Source: Pararhodonellum marinum (lineage in GTDB: Bacteria; Bacteroidota; Bacteroidia; Cytophagales; Cyclobacteriaceae). From it: a stretch of DNA of 64,000 nucleotides. A program made the position numbers and the translations under genes. The stretch spans positions 62,001 to 126,000 of the forward strand of contig NZ_JACEFJ010000004.1 of assembly GCF_015354735.1 (NCBI RefSeq), in the 5' to 3' direction. Position 1 is the stretch's first letter. Each line of letters begins with the position of its first letter. Positions 17,029 to 26,289 of the stretch are shown here, piece by piece. The notes beneath the pieces are model-generated. The model was not told the DNA's origin. It worked only from the letters and a program-made list of their open reading frames with translations, and searched no databases.

Positions 17029-19284
17029 ATGGATTACCTCAAAGGACTCAACCCCCCCCAAAGAGAAGCAGTAGAACATACAGAAGGTCCCCTGATGATC
17101 ATCGCAGGAGCAGGTTCCGGCAAGACCAGGGTATTGACCTATCGGGTAGCACACCTGATTTACCAAAAAGGCATAGATCCATTTAACATTCTTTCGCTCA
17201 CCTTTACCAACAAGGCTGCCCAGGAAATGAAGCACAGGATAGAAAGGATCGTGGGACTGGAAGCAAGAAATACCTGGATGGGGACTTTCCACTCCACTTT
17301 TGCCAAGATCCTCCGGGTGGAAGCCGACAAACTGGGTTATCCATCCAATTTCACCATTTATGATAGTGACGACAGCAAATCTCTGATTAGAACTATAGTG
17401 AAAGAGATGAAGCTCGACGATAAGGTGTACAAACAGGGAACGGTATTGGCCAGAATTTCTGGCGCTAAAAACAGGCTGATCTCTTGGGAAACCTACCTGC
17501 AGGATCCCCACATCAAAGCAGATGATGAAACGGCCATGAAACCCAAAATGGGGGAAATATACAGTACTTACCAAAAAAGGCTTTTCAAGGCTTCCGCCAT
17601 GGATTTTGATGACCTGTTGTTCAACACCAACGTCTTGTTTAGAGATCATTTGGACGTGCTGAACAAATACCAGCAAAGGTTCAAATATGTGATGGTGGAT
17701 GAGTTTCAGGACACAAATCTTTCCCAATACCTGATTACCAAAAAACTGGCTGCGGTGCATCAGAACATCTGCGTGGTGGGGGATGATGCCCAAAGTATCT
17801 ATGCCTTCAGAGGGGCGGATATCCAGAACATCTTGAACTTTGAAAAGGATTACCCGGACCTGCATGTGGTCAAGTTGGAGCAGAACTACCGCTCCACCAA
17901 AAACATCGTACAGGCAGCCAACAGCATCATTGCCAAAAACAAAGCCCAGCTCAAAAAAGATGTCTGGACTCAAAATGACGATGGAGATGCCATTGAATTG
18001 ATCAAGGCCAGTTCTGACAATGAGGAAGGAAGGATTGTCGCCACAACCATCTTCGAAGAGAAAAACAACAAGAAGCTGCTCAACAGTGATTTTGCGGTAT
18101 TGTACAGAACCAATTCCCAGTCCAGGTCCATCGAGGAAGCCCTTCGTAAAATGAATGTCACCTACAAAATCGTCGGAGGGCTATCTTTTTACCAAAGGAA
18201 GGAAATCAAAGACCTGATGGCCTACATGCGCCTCGTGGTCAATCCGAACGACGAAGAGGCTTTTAAAAGGATCATCAATTTTCCCAAACGGGGAATCGGT
18301 GACACCACAGTGGAGAAGATCCTGGTTGCGGCCTATGAGCATGACATCGAAATCCAGGAAGTGCTGAACAATGCTTCAAGCTTTTTGACCGGGAGAGCGG
18401 TCAGTACAGTGGAGGATTTCAATACCATGATCCGGAGTTTCAGGATGGAGGTGGAGCGGAAGGATGCCTATGATGCCTCCACATTCATTGCCAAACAATC
18501 CGGCTTGTTGCGCGAACTCTATCAGGACAAAACCATAGAGGGACTCAACCGCTACGAAAACGTGCAGGAATTGCTCAATGCCATCAAGGAATATGTGGAC
18601 AATCCTGAAAATGAGGACAAAAGCCTGGGGTCTTTCCTACAGGAAATCGCACTGTTGACCGATAATGACAGAGACAAGGATACTACAGATGCAGTCACCT
18701 TGATGACCATCCACTCTTCCAAAGGGTTGGAATTCAGGTATGTTTTTGTGGTGGGCATGGAGGAGGACCTTTTTCCTTCCCAGATGATGATGCAAAGCAG
18801 GGAAGACCTGGAAGAAGAAAGGAGGCTTTTTTATGTGGCCTGTACCCGTGCCATGGATAAGCTTTACCTGAGCTATGCCCTTACCCGTTACCGGTATGGC
18901 CGTTTGCTGAACTGTGAACCCAGCCGCTTTCTAGAGGAGGTGGACCCCGCTTGTATCAAAGTCAACAAAAGAATGGGCAGCAGCTTGCCGAGCAGTTCTT
19001 TTGCTCAGGAACTCAGAGAAGGCAGAAATGGATTTATAGGACTCAAAAAACCTGCGGTAAGACCCGGTGTCACGGCTAAAGTGCATACCCCAAGTCCGGA
19101 TTTCAAACCTTCCAATACCAACCACCTTCAGGCAGGCATGAAAGTGGAGCACCAGAAATTTGGTTATGGGCTGGTGGAAAAGATAGAAATAGAAGGGGCC
19201 AATAAAAAGGCGGTAATTCAATTCGATAATTTTGGAGAAAAGACATTATTACTTAGCTTTGCGAAGCTTCATATCATAGGATAG
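17029..19284 (+). CDS. UvrD/PcrA-type ATP-dependent DNA helicase
   Basis: A superfamily 1A 3'-5' DNA helicase of 751 residues, acting in repair and in removing RecA or transcription obstacles. Walker A is AGAGSGKT (residues 26-33), motif II is DEFQDTN, motif III is GDDAQSIYAFRGA, motif IV contains EQNYRST, and motifs V/VI include TIHSSKGLEF and RRLFYVACTRA. The C-terminal tail has the PcrA-like ending with VEHQKFGYGLV and IQFDNFGEKTLL. The open frame extends upstream into the lipoprotein gene, but the family begins at MDYLKGLNPPQREAV, so the ATG at 17029 is used. Confidence 0.95.
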   Translation: MDYLKGLNPPQREAVEHTEGPLMIIAGAGSGKTRVLTYRVAHLIYQKGIDPFNILSLTFTNKAAQEMKHRIERIVGLEARNTWMGTFHSTFAKILRVEADKLGYPSNFTIYDSDDSKSLIRTIVKEMKLDDKVYKQGTVLARISGAKNRLISWETYLQDPHIKADDETAMKPKMGEIYSTYQKRLFKASAMDFDDLLFNTNVLFRDHLDVLNKYQQRFKYVMVDEFQDTNLSQYLITKKLAAVHQNICVVGDDAQSIYAFRGADIQNILNFEKDYPDLHVVKLEQNYRSTKNIVQAANSIIAKNKAQLKKDVWTQNDDGDAIELIKASSDNEEGRIVATTIFEEKNNKKLLNSDFAVLYRTNSQSRSIEEALRKMNVTYKIVGGLSFYQRKEIKDLMAYMRLVVNPNDEEAFKRIINFPKRGIGDTTVEKILVAAYEHDIEIQEVLNNASSFLTGRAVSTVEDFNTMIRSFRMEVERKDAYDASTFIAKQSGLLRELYQDKTIEGLNRYENVQELLNAIKEYVDNPENEDKSLGSFLQEIALLTDNDRDKDTTDAVTLMTIHSSKGLEFRYVFVVGMEEDLFPSQMMMQSREDLEEERRLFYVACTRAMDKLYLSYALTRYRYGRLLNCEPSRFLEEVDPACIKVNKRMGSSLPSSSFAQELREGRNGFIGLKKPAVRPGVTAKVHTPSPDFKPSNTNHLQAGMKVEHQKFGYGLVEKIEIEGANKKAVIQFDNFGEKTLLLSFAKLHIIG

Positions 19285-19359
19285 ATAATTTGCTGAATAT
19301 TCCCCTATTATTTTGATTTTTTGTACCTTAAGCAGGTCTTATTGAAAGCCGGGGAAAGC

Positions 19360-20031
19360 ATGGAAAATTTAAGAAAGCATAAAAACTCATTAATTTTGAA
19401 AGAATACGGATCAAACATCCAGAAACTAGTTGATCATATCAAGACCGTTTCTGACAAGGACAAGCGTACAGCTTCAGCCTATACCCTCGTAGAGTTGATG
19501 AAACAACTTAATCCCCAACTGAAATCAGAAAGTGACCAAAAACTCTGGGACGACCTTTACATCATGTCGGATTTCGAGCTGGATGTGGATGCCCCCTTCC
19601 CCATGCCTGAGAAGGAACTGTTGGGTAAAAAACCACAGAAAGTGGGTTATCCGGTAGGCGAAGTTAAATTCAAACACTATGGCAGAAACATTGAAAAACT
19701 CATTGAAAAAGCCATAGAAATTGAGGACGACGAAGAACAGGAGGCAGCCATTATTTACATTGGTCAGTTGATGCGAAGCTTCCATTCCACTTGGAACAGG
19801 GAAAACTTTGATGATGGCATCATCCTGGATGACATCAAGACCCTGTCCAAAGGCAAGTTGCACATTGATCTGGATAAAGTAAAAGAGAACGGACTTTTTG
19901 AAACCAATACCCGTAGAGATTTTAAACTGCCATCTAATACCGAAATGGAAAGCAATGCGCCAAGACCGCGCTATGGCAATGGCTTTAAGAAAAGAAACGG
20001 AGGAGGAAACCACAAAAAACGCAGAAATTAA
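19360..20031 (+). CDS. DUF4290 domain-containing protein
   Basis: A 223-residue soluble protein. It matches the Bacteroidota-specific DUF4290 family as I remember it: an N-terminal helical region with LILKEYGSNIQKLVDHI, a mid-region with YGRNIEKLIEKA and a basic C-terminus rich in Arg, Asn, Gly and Lys (KKRNGGGNHKKRRN). The tail suggests nucleic-acid contact, which is an inference only. The start is set at the ATG 19360 rather than an upstream TTG. Its stop overlaps the murA start in TAATG, so the two are translationally coupled, which is why this unknown protein may relate to cell-wall growth. Confidence 0.75.
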   Translation: MENLRKHKNSLILKEYGSNIQKLVDHIKTVSDKDKRTASAYTLVELMKQLNPQLKSESDQKLWDDLYIMSDFELDVDAPFPMPEKELLGKKPQKVGYPVGEVKFKHYGRNIEKLIEKAIEIEDDEEQEAAIIYIGQLMRSFHSTWNRENFDDGIILDDIKTLSKGKLHIDLDKVKENGLFETNTRRDFKLPSNTEMESNAPRPRYGNGFKKRNGGGNHKKRRN

Positions 20032-21338
20032 TGTCATCATTCAGAGTAAAGGGTGGATTGAAGCTTAAAGGTGAAATCATCCCTCAAGGGGCCAAAAATG
20101 AAGCCCTACAGATTTTGTGTGCGGTATTGTTGACCAAAGAAGAAATCACGATCCATAAAATTCCCAATATCAGAGATGTCAACAAGCTGATCGAATTGCT
20201 TTCTGAAATGGGCGTAAAGGTAGACAAGACCGGACCTGAAAGCTACCGTTTTAAAGCGGATCAAATTGACCTCAAATACCTTGAAACCGATGATTTTTTA
20301 AAGAAAGCCTCCGCACTCAGGGGTTCTGTGATGATTTTAGGGCCACTGTTGGCCCGCTTTGGAACCGGTAAACTATCCAAGCCCGGAGGTGATAAAATTG
20401 GTCGAAGAAGATTGGATACACACTTTGTAGGATTCCAAAGACTTGGGGCCAAATTCCACTACGATGCAAAAAGGGAGATTTACAACATAGACGGAAAAAA
20501 CCTCAAAGGTTGCTACATGCTGCTGGATGAGGCTTCGGTGACAGGCACAGCCAATATTGTCATGGCCGCCGTGTTGGCAGAAGGCAAGACCAGCATATAC
20601 AATGCTGCCTGCGAACCTTATTTGCAACAATTGTGTGACATGCTTAACCGCATGGGTGCAAAAATCACCGGAGTAGGATCCAACCTCCTGCACATTGAGG
20701 GGGTATCATCTCTAAAGGGAACGGAACATACCCTTCTGCCTGACATGATAGAGATTGGGTCTTTTATAGGCCTCGCTGCCATGACACAGTCAGAAATCAC
20801 CATCAAGGATGCACAGATTCACCGCCTTGGGATCATTCCGGATGTTTTCAAAAGGATGGGGATTCAGATGGAGTTCCGTGGAGATGACATCCACATTCCG
20901 GCCCAGAAGCATTTTGAGATTGATACCTATATCGATGGGTCTATTCTCACCATTGCAGATGCCATTTGGCCAGGATTTACACCTGATTTGCTGAGTATCG
21001 TGTTGGTGACTGCCACGCAAGCCAAAGGTACCGTATTGGTACACCAAAAAATGTTTGAAAGCCGTTTGTTTTTTGTGGATAAGTTGATCGATATGGGGGC
21101 TCAGATTATTTTGTGCGACCCACACCGAGCCACTGTCATCGGGCTGGACAGAAAATATTCCCTAAGGGGCATCAGAATGACCTCTCCTGACATCAGAGCA
21201 GGTGTGGCGCTGTTGATTGCTGCCTTATCCGCCGAAGGGACATCAGTGATCGATAATATCGAACAAATAGACCGAGGCTATCAATACATAGATCAAAGGC
21301 TGAATGCCTTGGGAGCTGACATAGTCAGGATGGATTAA
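20031..21338 (+). CDS. murA: UDP-N-acetylglucosamine 1-carboxyvinyltransferase with Asp at the catalytic-Cys position
   Basis: Catalyses the first committed step of peptidoglycan synthesis, transferring enolpyruvate from PEP to UDP-GlcNAc. The 435-residue protein shows the EPSP-synthase-like fold, with Lys22-Asn23 in AKNEAL and LGPLLARFG at 103-111. The loop that carries the fosfomycin-target Cys115 in E. coli reads PGGDKIGRRRLD here, so Asp121 (codon 20391-20393) replaces it. The same change occurs naturally in mycobacterial and chlamydial MurA and gives intrinsic fosfomycin insensitivity with an active enzyme. The gene starts within the DUF4290 stop codon. No second MurA is present in the window. 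Confidence 0.94.
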   Translation: MSSFRVKGGLKLKGEIIPQGAKNEALQILCAVLLTKEEITIHKIPNIRDVNKLIELLSEMGVKVDKTGPESYRFKADQIDLKYLETDDFLKKASALRGSVMILGPLLARFGTGKLSKPGGDKIGRRRLDTHFVGFQRLGAKFHYDAKREIYNIDGKNLKGCYMLLDEASVTGTANIVMAAVLAEGKTSIYNAACEPYLQQLCDMLNRMGAKITGVGSNLLHIEGVSSLKGTEHTLLPDMIEIGSFIGLAAMTQSEITIKDAQIHRLGIIPDVFKRMGIQMEFRGDDIHIPAQKHFEIDTYIDGSILTIADAIWPGFTPDLLSIVLVTATQAKGTVLVHQKMFESRLFFVDKLIDMGAQIILCDPHRATVIGLDRKYSLRGIRMTSPDIRAGVALLIAALSAEGTSVIDNIEQIDRGYQYIDQRLNALGADIVRMD

Positions 21339-22001
21339 ATTGTAGCTTCATTCAGTTTGATTCCTTTCAATCTAACTTATTGGTAGTTTAAGATGTAGAT
21401 GTTAACTCAGTTGGGTTTTTTGCTTCCCATTTGCCATTTTTTTATCATGCACATTTTGAAATTAAAACTTTAAATTCTCAGCGTTTACCGATAAGCTTGG
21501 AAGTGAAATGAAAGAAATGCTACAATTCATCATAAATTGAATACAATTCAATTATTTTTTCAAATTGTATTCCATATTTCAAAAAGCTAAAAGCTATTTT
21601 TGAAATACATAAAAAACAGTACAAAAACCAAAAAGAACAGTTGAGTTATTGAATTTGACGATTTAAAATTATTGTTCTTTTACTCATAGATTTTACTAAA
21701 TTTTTAAAATCTTCAATGGTACCATATCGCCAAAGTGAATTGAACCGTAGTCAAGGATTTGGCAAAAAGATTTCACAAAATACTTTAATCGTTTTCCGAA
21801 AGACAAAAGAGCAAATGTGAATGGGTGAATTGACATTTGAACTGCCGATTGGTACAACTGATTGATGTATTTACATTCTTGAAATTTTAATTTTTTTTAA
21901 ATCCATTTTTTTTTAGTTGTAAATATTGAATCATCCCATTGATAAACTATTGATTATTGGGTAACTTACCTAAGCCATTTTTATGGATAAACTCCAGCGC
22001 C
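21339..22001. other. 663-nt AT-rich intergenic region with two hairpins
   Basis: No believable gene is present. Two inverted repeats sit side by side at 21539-21572 and 21576-21606. A weak terminator-like element for murA (AACTC-AGTT-GGGTT then a T run) lies at 21403-21422. A copy of the 12-mer AATGGGTGAATT found at the sigma operon lies at 21820-21831. A regulatory RNA or a long leader for the downstream gene is possible, but I see no recognised family. Confidence 0.5.
21539..21606. repeat. Two adjacent inverted repeats
   Basis: GAATACAATT (21539-21548) pairs perfectly with AATTGTATTC (21563-21572). Immediately after, ATTTCAAAAA-GCT (21576-21588) pairs with AGC-TATTTTTGAAAT (21592-21606), with a small bulge. 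Both are AT-rich and neither is followed by a clean T run on the plus strand, so terminator activity is uncertain. Confidence 0.5.
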
Positions 22002-23192
22002 ATGAAAAAACCAATCCATTTGTCCTTTTGTGTCTTGTTGTTTTTTTCCCTTTGTGCTTTTCAAATCAAGGATTTTAGTTCAGGGGAAAATGTAAACATC
22101 GACAAACCCCATCCTGGAAATCTTTATGTGGCAGGTGGAAACATAACCATAAATGCACCGGTTTCCGGTGATTTGTTAGCGGCAGGAGGCAATTTGACTG
22201 TAAATGACAGCATTCAGGAGGATGTATTGGCTGCCGGCGGATCTTTAATATTCAATGGCATAATAGGGGATGACTTGCGCTGTGCAGGAGGAGAAGTGGC
22301 CTTGGCTTCAGAAGTATGGGGAGATGTGGTCATGGCTGGAGGTCAGTTGACGGTAGGAAAAAATGCAATCATTCATGGCAATTTAATTGTAAGTGGAGGT
22401 ACCATTCAAATTGACGGGTCTGTAATGGGTGAAGTGATGCTGGCTTCGGGCGATTTTGTCCTGAATGGAACACTACACCAAAAGCTAGAGGCAAATTGTG
22501 GACAGGTTACCATCAACGGTGTAGTAGAAGGTATCGCCTTATTGACCGCAGAAAGTATTCAGATCGGAGAAAATGCTGTTTTTGAGGATCAGGTGAGGTA
22601 TTGGTCCCAAGATAAAAACCTGGATTTTGGTTCTTCTTTAAAAGGGGGAGAGGCAGTTTTTGATGAGAACCTAAAACCTGAAAGAAAAGGCTTGAAAATA
22701 TTTGGCTTTGCCACTTTGATAGGGTTATTTTGGTATTTGGGTACAGTGCTTTTAATGATGGTGATTCTTCTGCTGTTGATGAAGCCCATTTTTCTGAAAG
22801 CCGCAAGGGTTGGCTTGGATGATTTAGGAAAAACACTCGGTTTAGGATTTCTTTTTGTGTTGGGAATACCCGTTTTGATCTTAATGGCGTTTTTAAGTTT
22901 GATAGGCTTACCCATAGGGTTGATCCTTTTGTTTTTATACACCTTAATCATGCTATTTGCGGCCACTATATCGGCTTTAATGATTGCGCATTATATTCAG
23001 TATAAAAACCAAACGATCTGGCCTTTTTGGCAGGTTATCCTGATTGCTTTCGCCATCTTTATTGGATTGAAGGTTTTGACATTTATTCCAATATTGGGTT
23101 GGTTTACCCTGGCAGTAATCGTTTTGTTTGCGTTTGGGTCGATTTTGCGTGGTTTTTGGAAATCAAAATCTTCAGCGGCAGAAACCCTTTGA
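22002..23192 (+). CDS. Exported polymer-forming (bactofilin-like) repeat protein with membrane domain
   Basis: A 396-residue protein starting at MKKPIHLSF with a signal peptide. Residues about 35-215 consist of short beta-helix rungs marked by GG or SG turns (VAGGNITI, AAGGNLTV, AAGGSLIF, CAGGEVAL, MAGGQLTV, VSGGTIQI), as in bactofilin/polymer-forming proteins. Unlike cytoplasmic bactofilins it then has about four to five hydrophobic segments (residues 230-385). The likely topology is an extracytoplasmic beta-helix joined to an inner-membrane domain, a type annotated as 'polymer-forming cytoskeletal protein' in many genomes, role unknown. The upstream in-frame TTG is unlikely to be the start. 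Confidence 0.75.
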   Translation: MKKPIHLSFCVLLFFSLCAFQIKDFSSGENVNIDKPHPGNLYVAGGNITINAPVSGDLLAAGGNLTVNDSIQEDVLAAGGSLIFNGIIGDDLRCAGGEVALASEVWGDVVMAGGQLTVGKNAIIHGNLIVSGGTIQIDGSVMGEVMLASGDFVLNGTLHQKLEANCGQVTINGVVEGIALLTAESIQIGENAVFEDQVRYWSQDKNLDFGSSLKGGEAVFDENLKPERKGLKIFGFATLIGLFWYLGTVLLMMVILLLLMKPIFLKAARVGLDDLGKTLGLGFLFVLGIPVLILMAFLSLIGLPIGLILLFLYTLIMLFAATISALMIAHYIQYKNQTIWPFWQVILIAFAIFIGLKVLTFIPILGWFTLAVIVLFAFGSILRGFWKSKSSAAETL

Positions 23193-23215
23193 CTTTTACA
23201 TTTTGATCCTTTACC

Positions 23216-24085
23216 ATGACAGTTAAAATCAGACAATTCAACGAAACCGACCCTTTGGAAAAGGTAATCATCGGTAGGGCTGCCAACTATGCCCAAGAGC
23301 CTTTTTATATCGAAATCATCAATGAGGTACAAAAGAAAGGCCTCCCAAAAACCGAAGACCTGATGCACGAATTCAAAAGTTTTCAAGCTGTATTAGAGGC
23401 TGAGGGAATTGAGGTTTTGGTCCCGGAATTCATCGGTGGCTTTGTCTATGATCAACTTACTCCCAGAGACATAGGGGTAGTCATTGGAGAACAGTTTCTG
23501 ATCTGCAACATGGTGAAAAGAAGTAGACGATATGAAATAGCAGGTGTGCTTTCCTACCTGAAAGAACTAAATTCCCCAATTATCATCCCTGATTCCCCGA
23601 CTTGCTTGATTGAAGGAGGAGACATTATGGTGGACAAGGGCCATCTTTTTGTTTCCATTTCCCAGAGAACCAATTGGGAAGGAATAGAATTTCTCAGCAA
23701 TAATTTTGGGGAAGAATTCAAAGTGGTTCCTATTCTGGCAAAGAGCCTCGATGAAGGAGAAGATGTATTGCACCTGGACTGTATGTTTAACCCCATCGGC
23801 AAACAACATGCGCTGATTTATGAGGCAGGTTTCGAGGAAGTCCCTCAAGAAATACGAGAGCTCTACATTTGGATCTGCGTGGATAAGCTCCAGCAAGCTG
23901 CCTTGGCTACCAACGTATTGTCTCTCACTCCTGAAAAATTGATCAGTAGAGCGCATCAGGATTGCACTGTTGTCAATGAACAGATTAGAAATGCTGGTAT
24001 TAAGGTCATCACATTGCCCTTTGACGGCGCGCCCTCTACAGGAGGTTCTTTTCGCTGTTGCAGCATGCCCCTGTATAGGAAATGA
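23216..24085 (+). CDS. Amidinotransferase/arginine deiminase-fold hydrolase
   Basis: A 289-residue guanidino-group-modifying enzyme of the pentein superfamily. The catalytic elements are in place: an acidic pair near IEGGD, the His in HLDCMF, and the nucleophilic Cys in GGSFRCCSMPL (Cys281 or Cys282, eight residues from the C-terminus). The length suits dimethylarginine dimethylaminohydrolase-like or amidinotransferase-like members, whereas arginine deiminase proper is longer (about 400). The substrate may be arginine, methylarginine or a related compound, and context gives no help. It follows the polymer-forming gene by 23 nt and may be co-transcribed. Confidence 0.83.
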   Translation: MTVKIRQFNETDPLEKVIIGRAANYAQEPFYIEIINEVQKKGLPKTEDLMHEFKSFQAVLEAEGIEVLVPEFIGGFVYDQLTPRDIGVVIGEQFLICNMVKRSRRYEIAGVLSYLKELNSPIIIPDSPTCLIEGGDIMVDKGHLFVSISQRTNWEGIEFLSNNFGEEFKVVPILAKSLDEGEDVLHLDCMFNPIGKQHALIYEAGFEEVPQEIRELYIWICVDKLQQAALATNVLSLTPEKLISRAHQDCTVVNEQIRNAGIKVITLPFDGAPSTGGSFRCCSMPLYRK

Positions 24086-24205
24086 CAGCCCTTTGGCAGG
24101 CCTAAACAGGCTTTACAATCCTATCAGTTTTTAATGGTATTCATTGGTTTTTATAGGTATATTGCTTTTAGAATAATAACCCAAAAACTTAATTTGACCT
24201 GACAA

Positions 24206-24862
24206 ATGAAAAATAGATGGATTTCAGCCTGCTTGACAATTATTCTTCTGGCAAGCTGCAACGGCCCAAAAACCGAAACCGATCAGATATTGCCCATGAA
24301 AGTGGCCAAAGCTTATGGCTTTGATCAAATGGAAAAAGTAAAGTCCATCGCTTATACCTGGAATGTTCAGGTAGACAGTGCAACTGTCAGCACAAGGGAT
24401 TGGAAATGGAATCTGAAGGAAAACACCGTTTATTTTGCCAATGCGGACACCTCCTATACCTATAGCCTGGATCTTCCATCCGACCAAAAGCCTCCGGCAG
24501 ACAGAGGATTCATCAATGACAAGTACTGGCTGATGTATCCTTTCCAATTGGCATGGGACAAAGGCTATTCCCACGAAGTGGAGGAAGGAGTAAGCGCCCC
24601 GATATCAGGGAATGCTTCTACCAAGTTGACCATTGTATACAATGAAGAGGATGGCTATACCCCTGGGGATGCTTATGATCTATATCTTGACGAGAATCAC
24701 AAGATCAAAGAATGGGTATTCCGTAGAGGCAACGGTCCTGAGGGAAGGGCGATTACATGGGAAGAAGAAAAGGAATTCAACGGCATCACCCTGGCCACCT
24801 CCCATCGAAATGAGGCCGGACAAAGAATTATTTGGTTTAGCAACATCGAGGTAAACAAATGA
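24206..24862 (+). CDS. Hypothetical lipoprotein
   Basis: I do not recognise a named family with confidence. The 218-residue product has a lipoprotein signal peptide ending LLASC (Cys19). The mature part is rich in Trp/Tyr and polar beta strands: 'YTWNVQVDS', 'RDWKWNLKENTVYF', 'WLMYPFQLAWDKGYS'. It resembles Bacteroidota lipoproteins of about 220-250 residues that are thought to bind lipid or small ligands (outer-membrane LolA-like or DUF6503-like beta folds). That comparison is a guess. The gene stands alone and is followed by a strong bidirectional terminator. Confidence 0.6.
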   Translation: MKNRWISACLTIILLASCNGPKTETDQILPMKVAKAYGFDQMEKVKSIAYTWNVQVDSATVSTRDWKWNLKENTVYFANADTSYTYSLDLPSDQKPPADRGFINDKYWLMYPFQLAWDKGYSHEVEEGVSAPISGNASTKLTIVYNEEDGYTPGDAYDLYLDENHKIKEWVFRRGNGPEGRAITWEEEKEFNGITLATSHRNEAGQRIIWFSNIEVNK

Positions 24863-24956
24863 TAGATCTTTCGTTGAAAAACCGCTGACCCTTCGATCTT
24901 TGAATTTTTCAATATAGAAAAGGGAACACCAGTCTGTTTGAAATATGACCGATATA

Positions 24957-24994
24957 AAAATCCCCTAAAGCATCAAGGTGCTTTAGGGGATTTT
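24957..24994. terminator. Bidirectional intrinsic terminator
   Basis: A perfect stem TCCCCTAAAGCA / TGCTTTAGGGGA (24961-24972 with 24979-24990), loop TCAAGG, is flanked by A4 on the left and T4 on the right, so it can work on both strands. It separates the convergent lipoprotein and desaturase genes. Confidence 0.88.
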
Positions 24995-25014
24995 GTCACA
25001 TATTTTATGGTCAC

Positions 25015-26016
25015 CTATTTGAGCCAAGCCAAGCTCACTTCGTCCGGGGCCTTCATCCTGTCAGCCACGCGCATGTAGCGGTCTGCCAGACCTGAAAGAT
25101 AATCCTGCGCCTTGGAGGCCACATCATTCAGCCCGGTTAAAGTTTCTATTTTCCAAAGTTTTACCAGATGCTCTATGATTCTGGCATAATCCCAACCAGT
25201 ATAAATGCCTATTTTTTGGGTGATGGCAGAGAATTGATTGAAAAGGGAAGGGTTACTGCTTCCTTCGCCCATCAACACGGCAGGCATTACAATTTGCTTC
25301 CGCATCATTTTTTCGAAAGCGACAATGGCCCCACTGGGGTCGATTTCAAAAATGCCTGACATAAAACTTTTGTATGCTTTTTCATGTCTGGCCTCATCTC
25401 CCGCAATGGTCTTACAGATCCGGGACAGCACCTCGTCTCCTGCTTTGTCGGTAAGTTTACCGGTATTTACGTGAGAGATTTTGGTGGCACGCTCTTGAAA
25501 AGAGGTATAAATGATGGCCTGATAAGGGTCTTTTTCAGACCGTGGATCAAAACCATTGTAAATCAACCGGTGAATGGTCTGTTCCACCTTTTTCATATCA
25601 GCCCGACCAGAAAGATACAAATACTTGTTCAGCAAATCTCCGTGGCGGTTTTCTTCTGCCGTCCAAGCTTTTGACCACCGGACCCATCCAGAGGGGCTCA
25701 ATAAATTGCCTTCTGGATTAATGCCTTCTAATAGGTTAAAATAGGTCTGATAACTGGGTAAAGCCTCCTCAGTAATCATATTACCAATTAAAGAAGTGAT
25801 GATGGTATCTGGAATGCCAGCCGCACGCTCCTGTAACAATTTTACCTGTTCGAAAGCATCAGGTTTATCCATTTCTGGAAGAAAATCGGAAGGCTGCCAA
25901 CAGTCATCAGGATCTACAAGGACATTGTCCACCGCATGGCCAACCATACCGTCAAGCTGGGAGATCACTTCCATGTTTTTCTCCAATTCGTAATTGATAT
26001 GAGCTGAATTTTTCAT
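25015..26016 (-). CDS. Acyl-ACP desaturase (ferritin-like diiron enzyme)
   Basis: A soluble fatty-acid desaturase of 333 residues that introduces a double bond into acyl-carrier-protein-bound chains. The diiron ligands are seen as EENRHGD and DEARHEK, the two E-x-x-R-H pairs of the stearoyl-ACP desaturase family. The preferred start is the ATG at 26016 (MKNSAHINYE); the TTG at 26034 adds six residues with no support. It is a single gene divergent from kdtA (274-nt gap), and its role is probably membrane fluidity. Electron donor genes are not adjacent. Confidence 0.9.
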   Translation of the reverse strand: MKNSAHINYELEKNMEVISQLDGMVGHAVDNVLVDPDDCWQPSDFLPEMDKPDAFEQVKLLQERAAGIPDTIITSLIGNMITEEALPSYQTYFNLLEGINPEGNLLSPSGWVRWSKAWTAEENRHGDLLNKYLYLSGRADMKKVEQTIHRLIYNGFDPRSEKDPYQAIIYTSFQERATKISHVNTGKLTDKAGDEVLSRICKTIAGDEARHEKAYKSFMSGIFEIDPSGAIVAFEKMMRKQIVMPAVLMGEGSSNPSLFNQFSAITQKIGIYTGWDYARIIEHLVKLWKIETLTGLNDVASKAQDYLSGLADRYMRVADRMKAPDEVSLAWLK

Positions 26017-26289
26017 TTTACTATATTTATGCAATTCTTGGAACTAAAATTTTCCAATTGACAGCTAGCATGCTGCAAATTTGGTATCGTCGTAACTTTC
26101 TTTGTCACTATCTAAGTTAAACAATATTATCTGTAAAGGTAGCTATTTCATTTCAAATTCGTAAGTAGATTTTTTGAAGGAGGGCTTTTATGGTTTCAGT
26201 GGACAAAATGCCTCTGAGCCAACCAACCCTGAGAATAAAATGCAGTTATCAAGGTGCTTTCACCTGACTTCTTTCTATTTTTACGCACA

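Noticed and set aside
17008-17973. A 321-codon open frame antisense to the helicase gene
   Set aside because: It lies wholly opposite the conserved helicase motifs, shows no domain and starts within the helicase's 5' region; a shadow of biased codon use.
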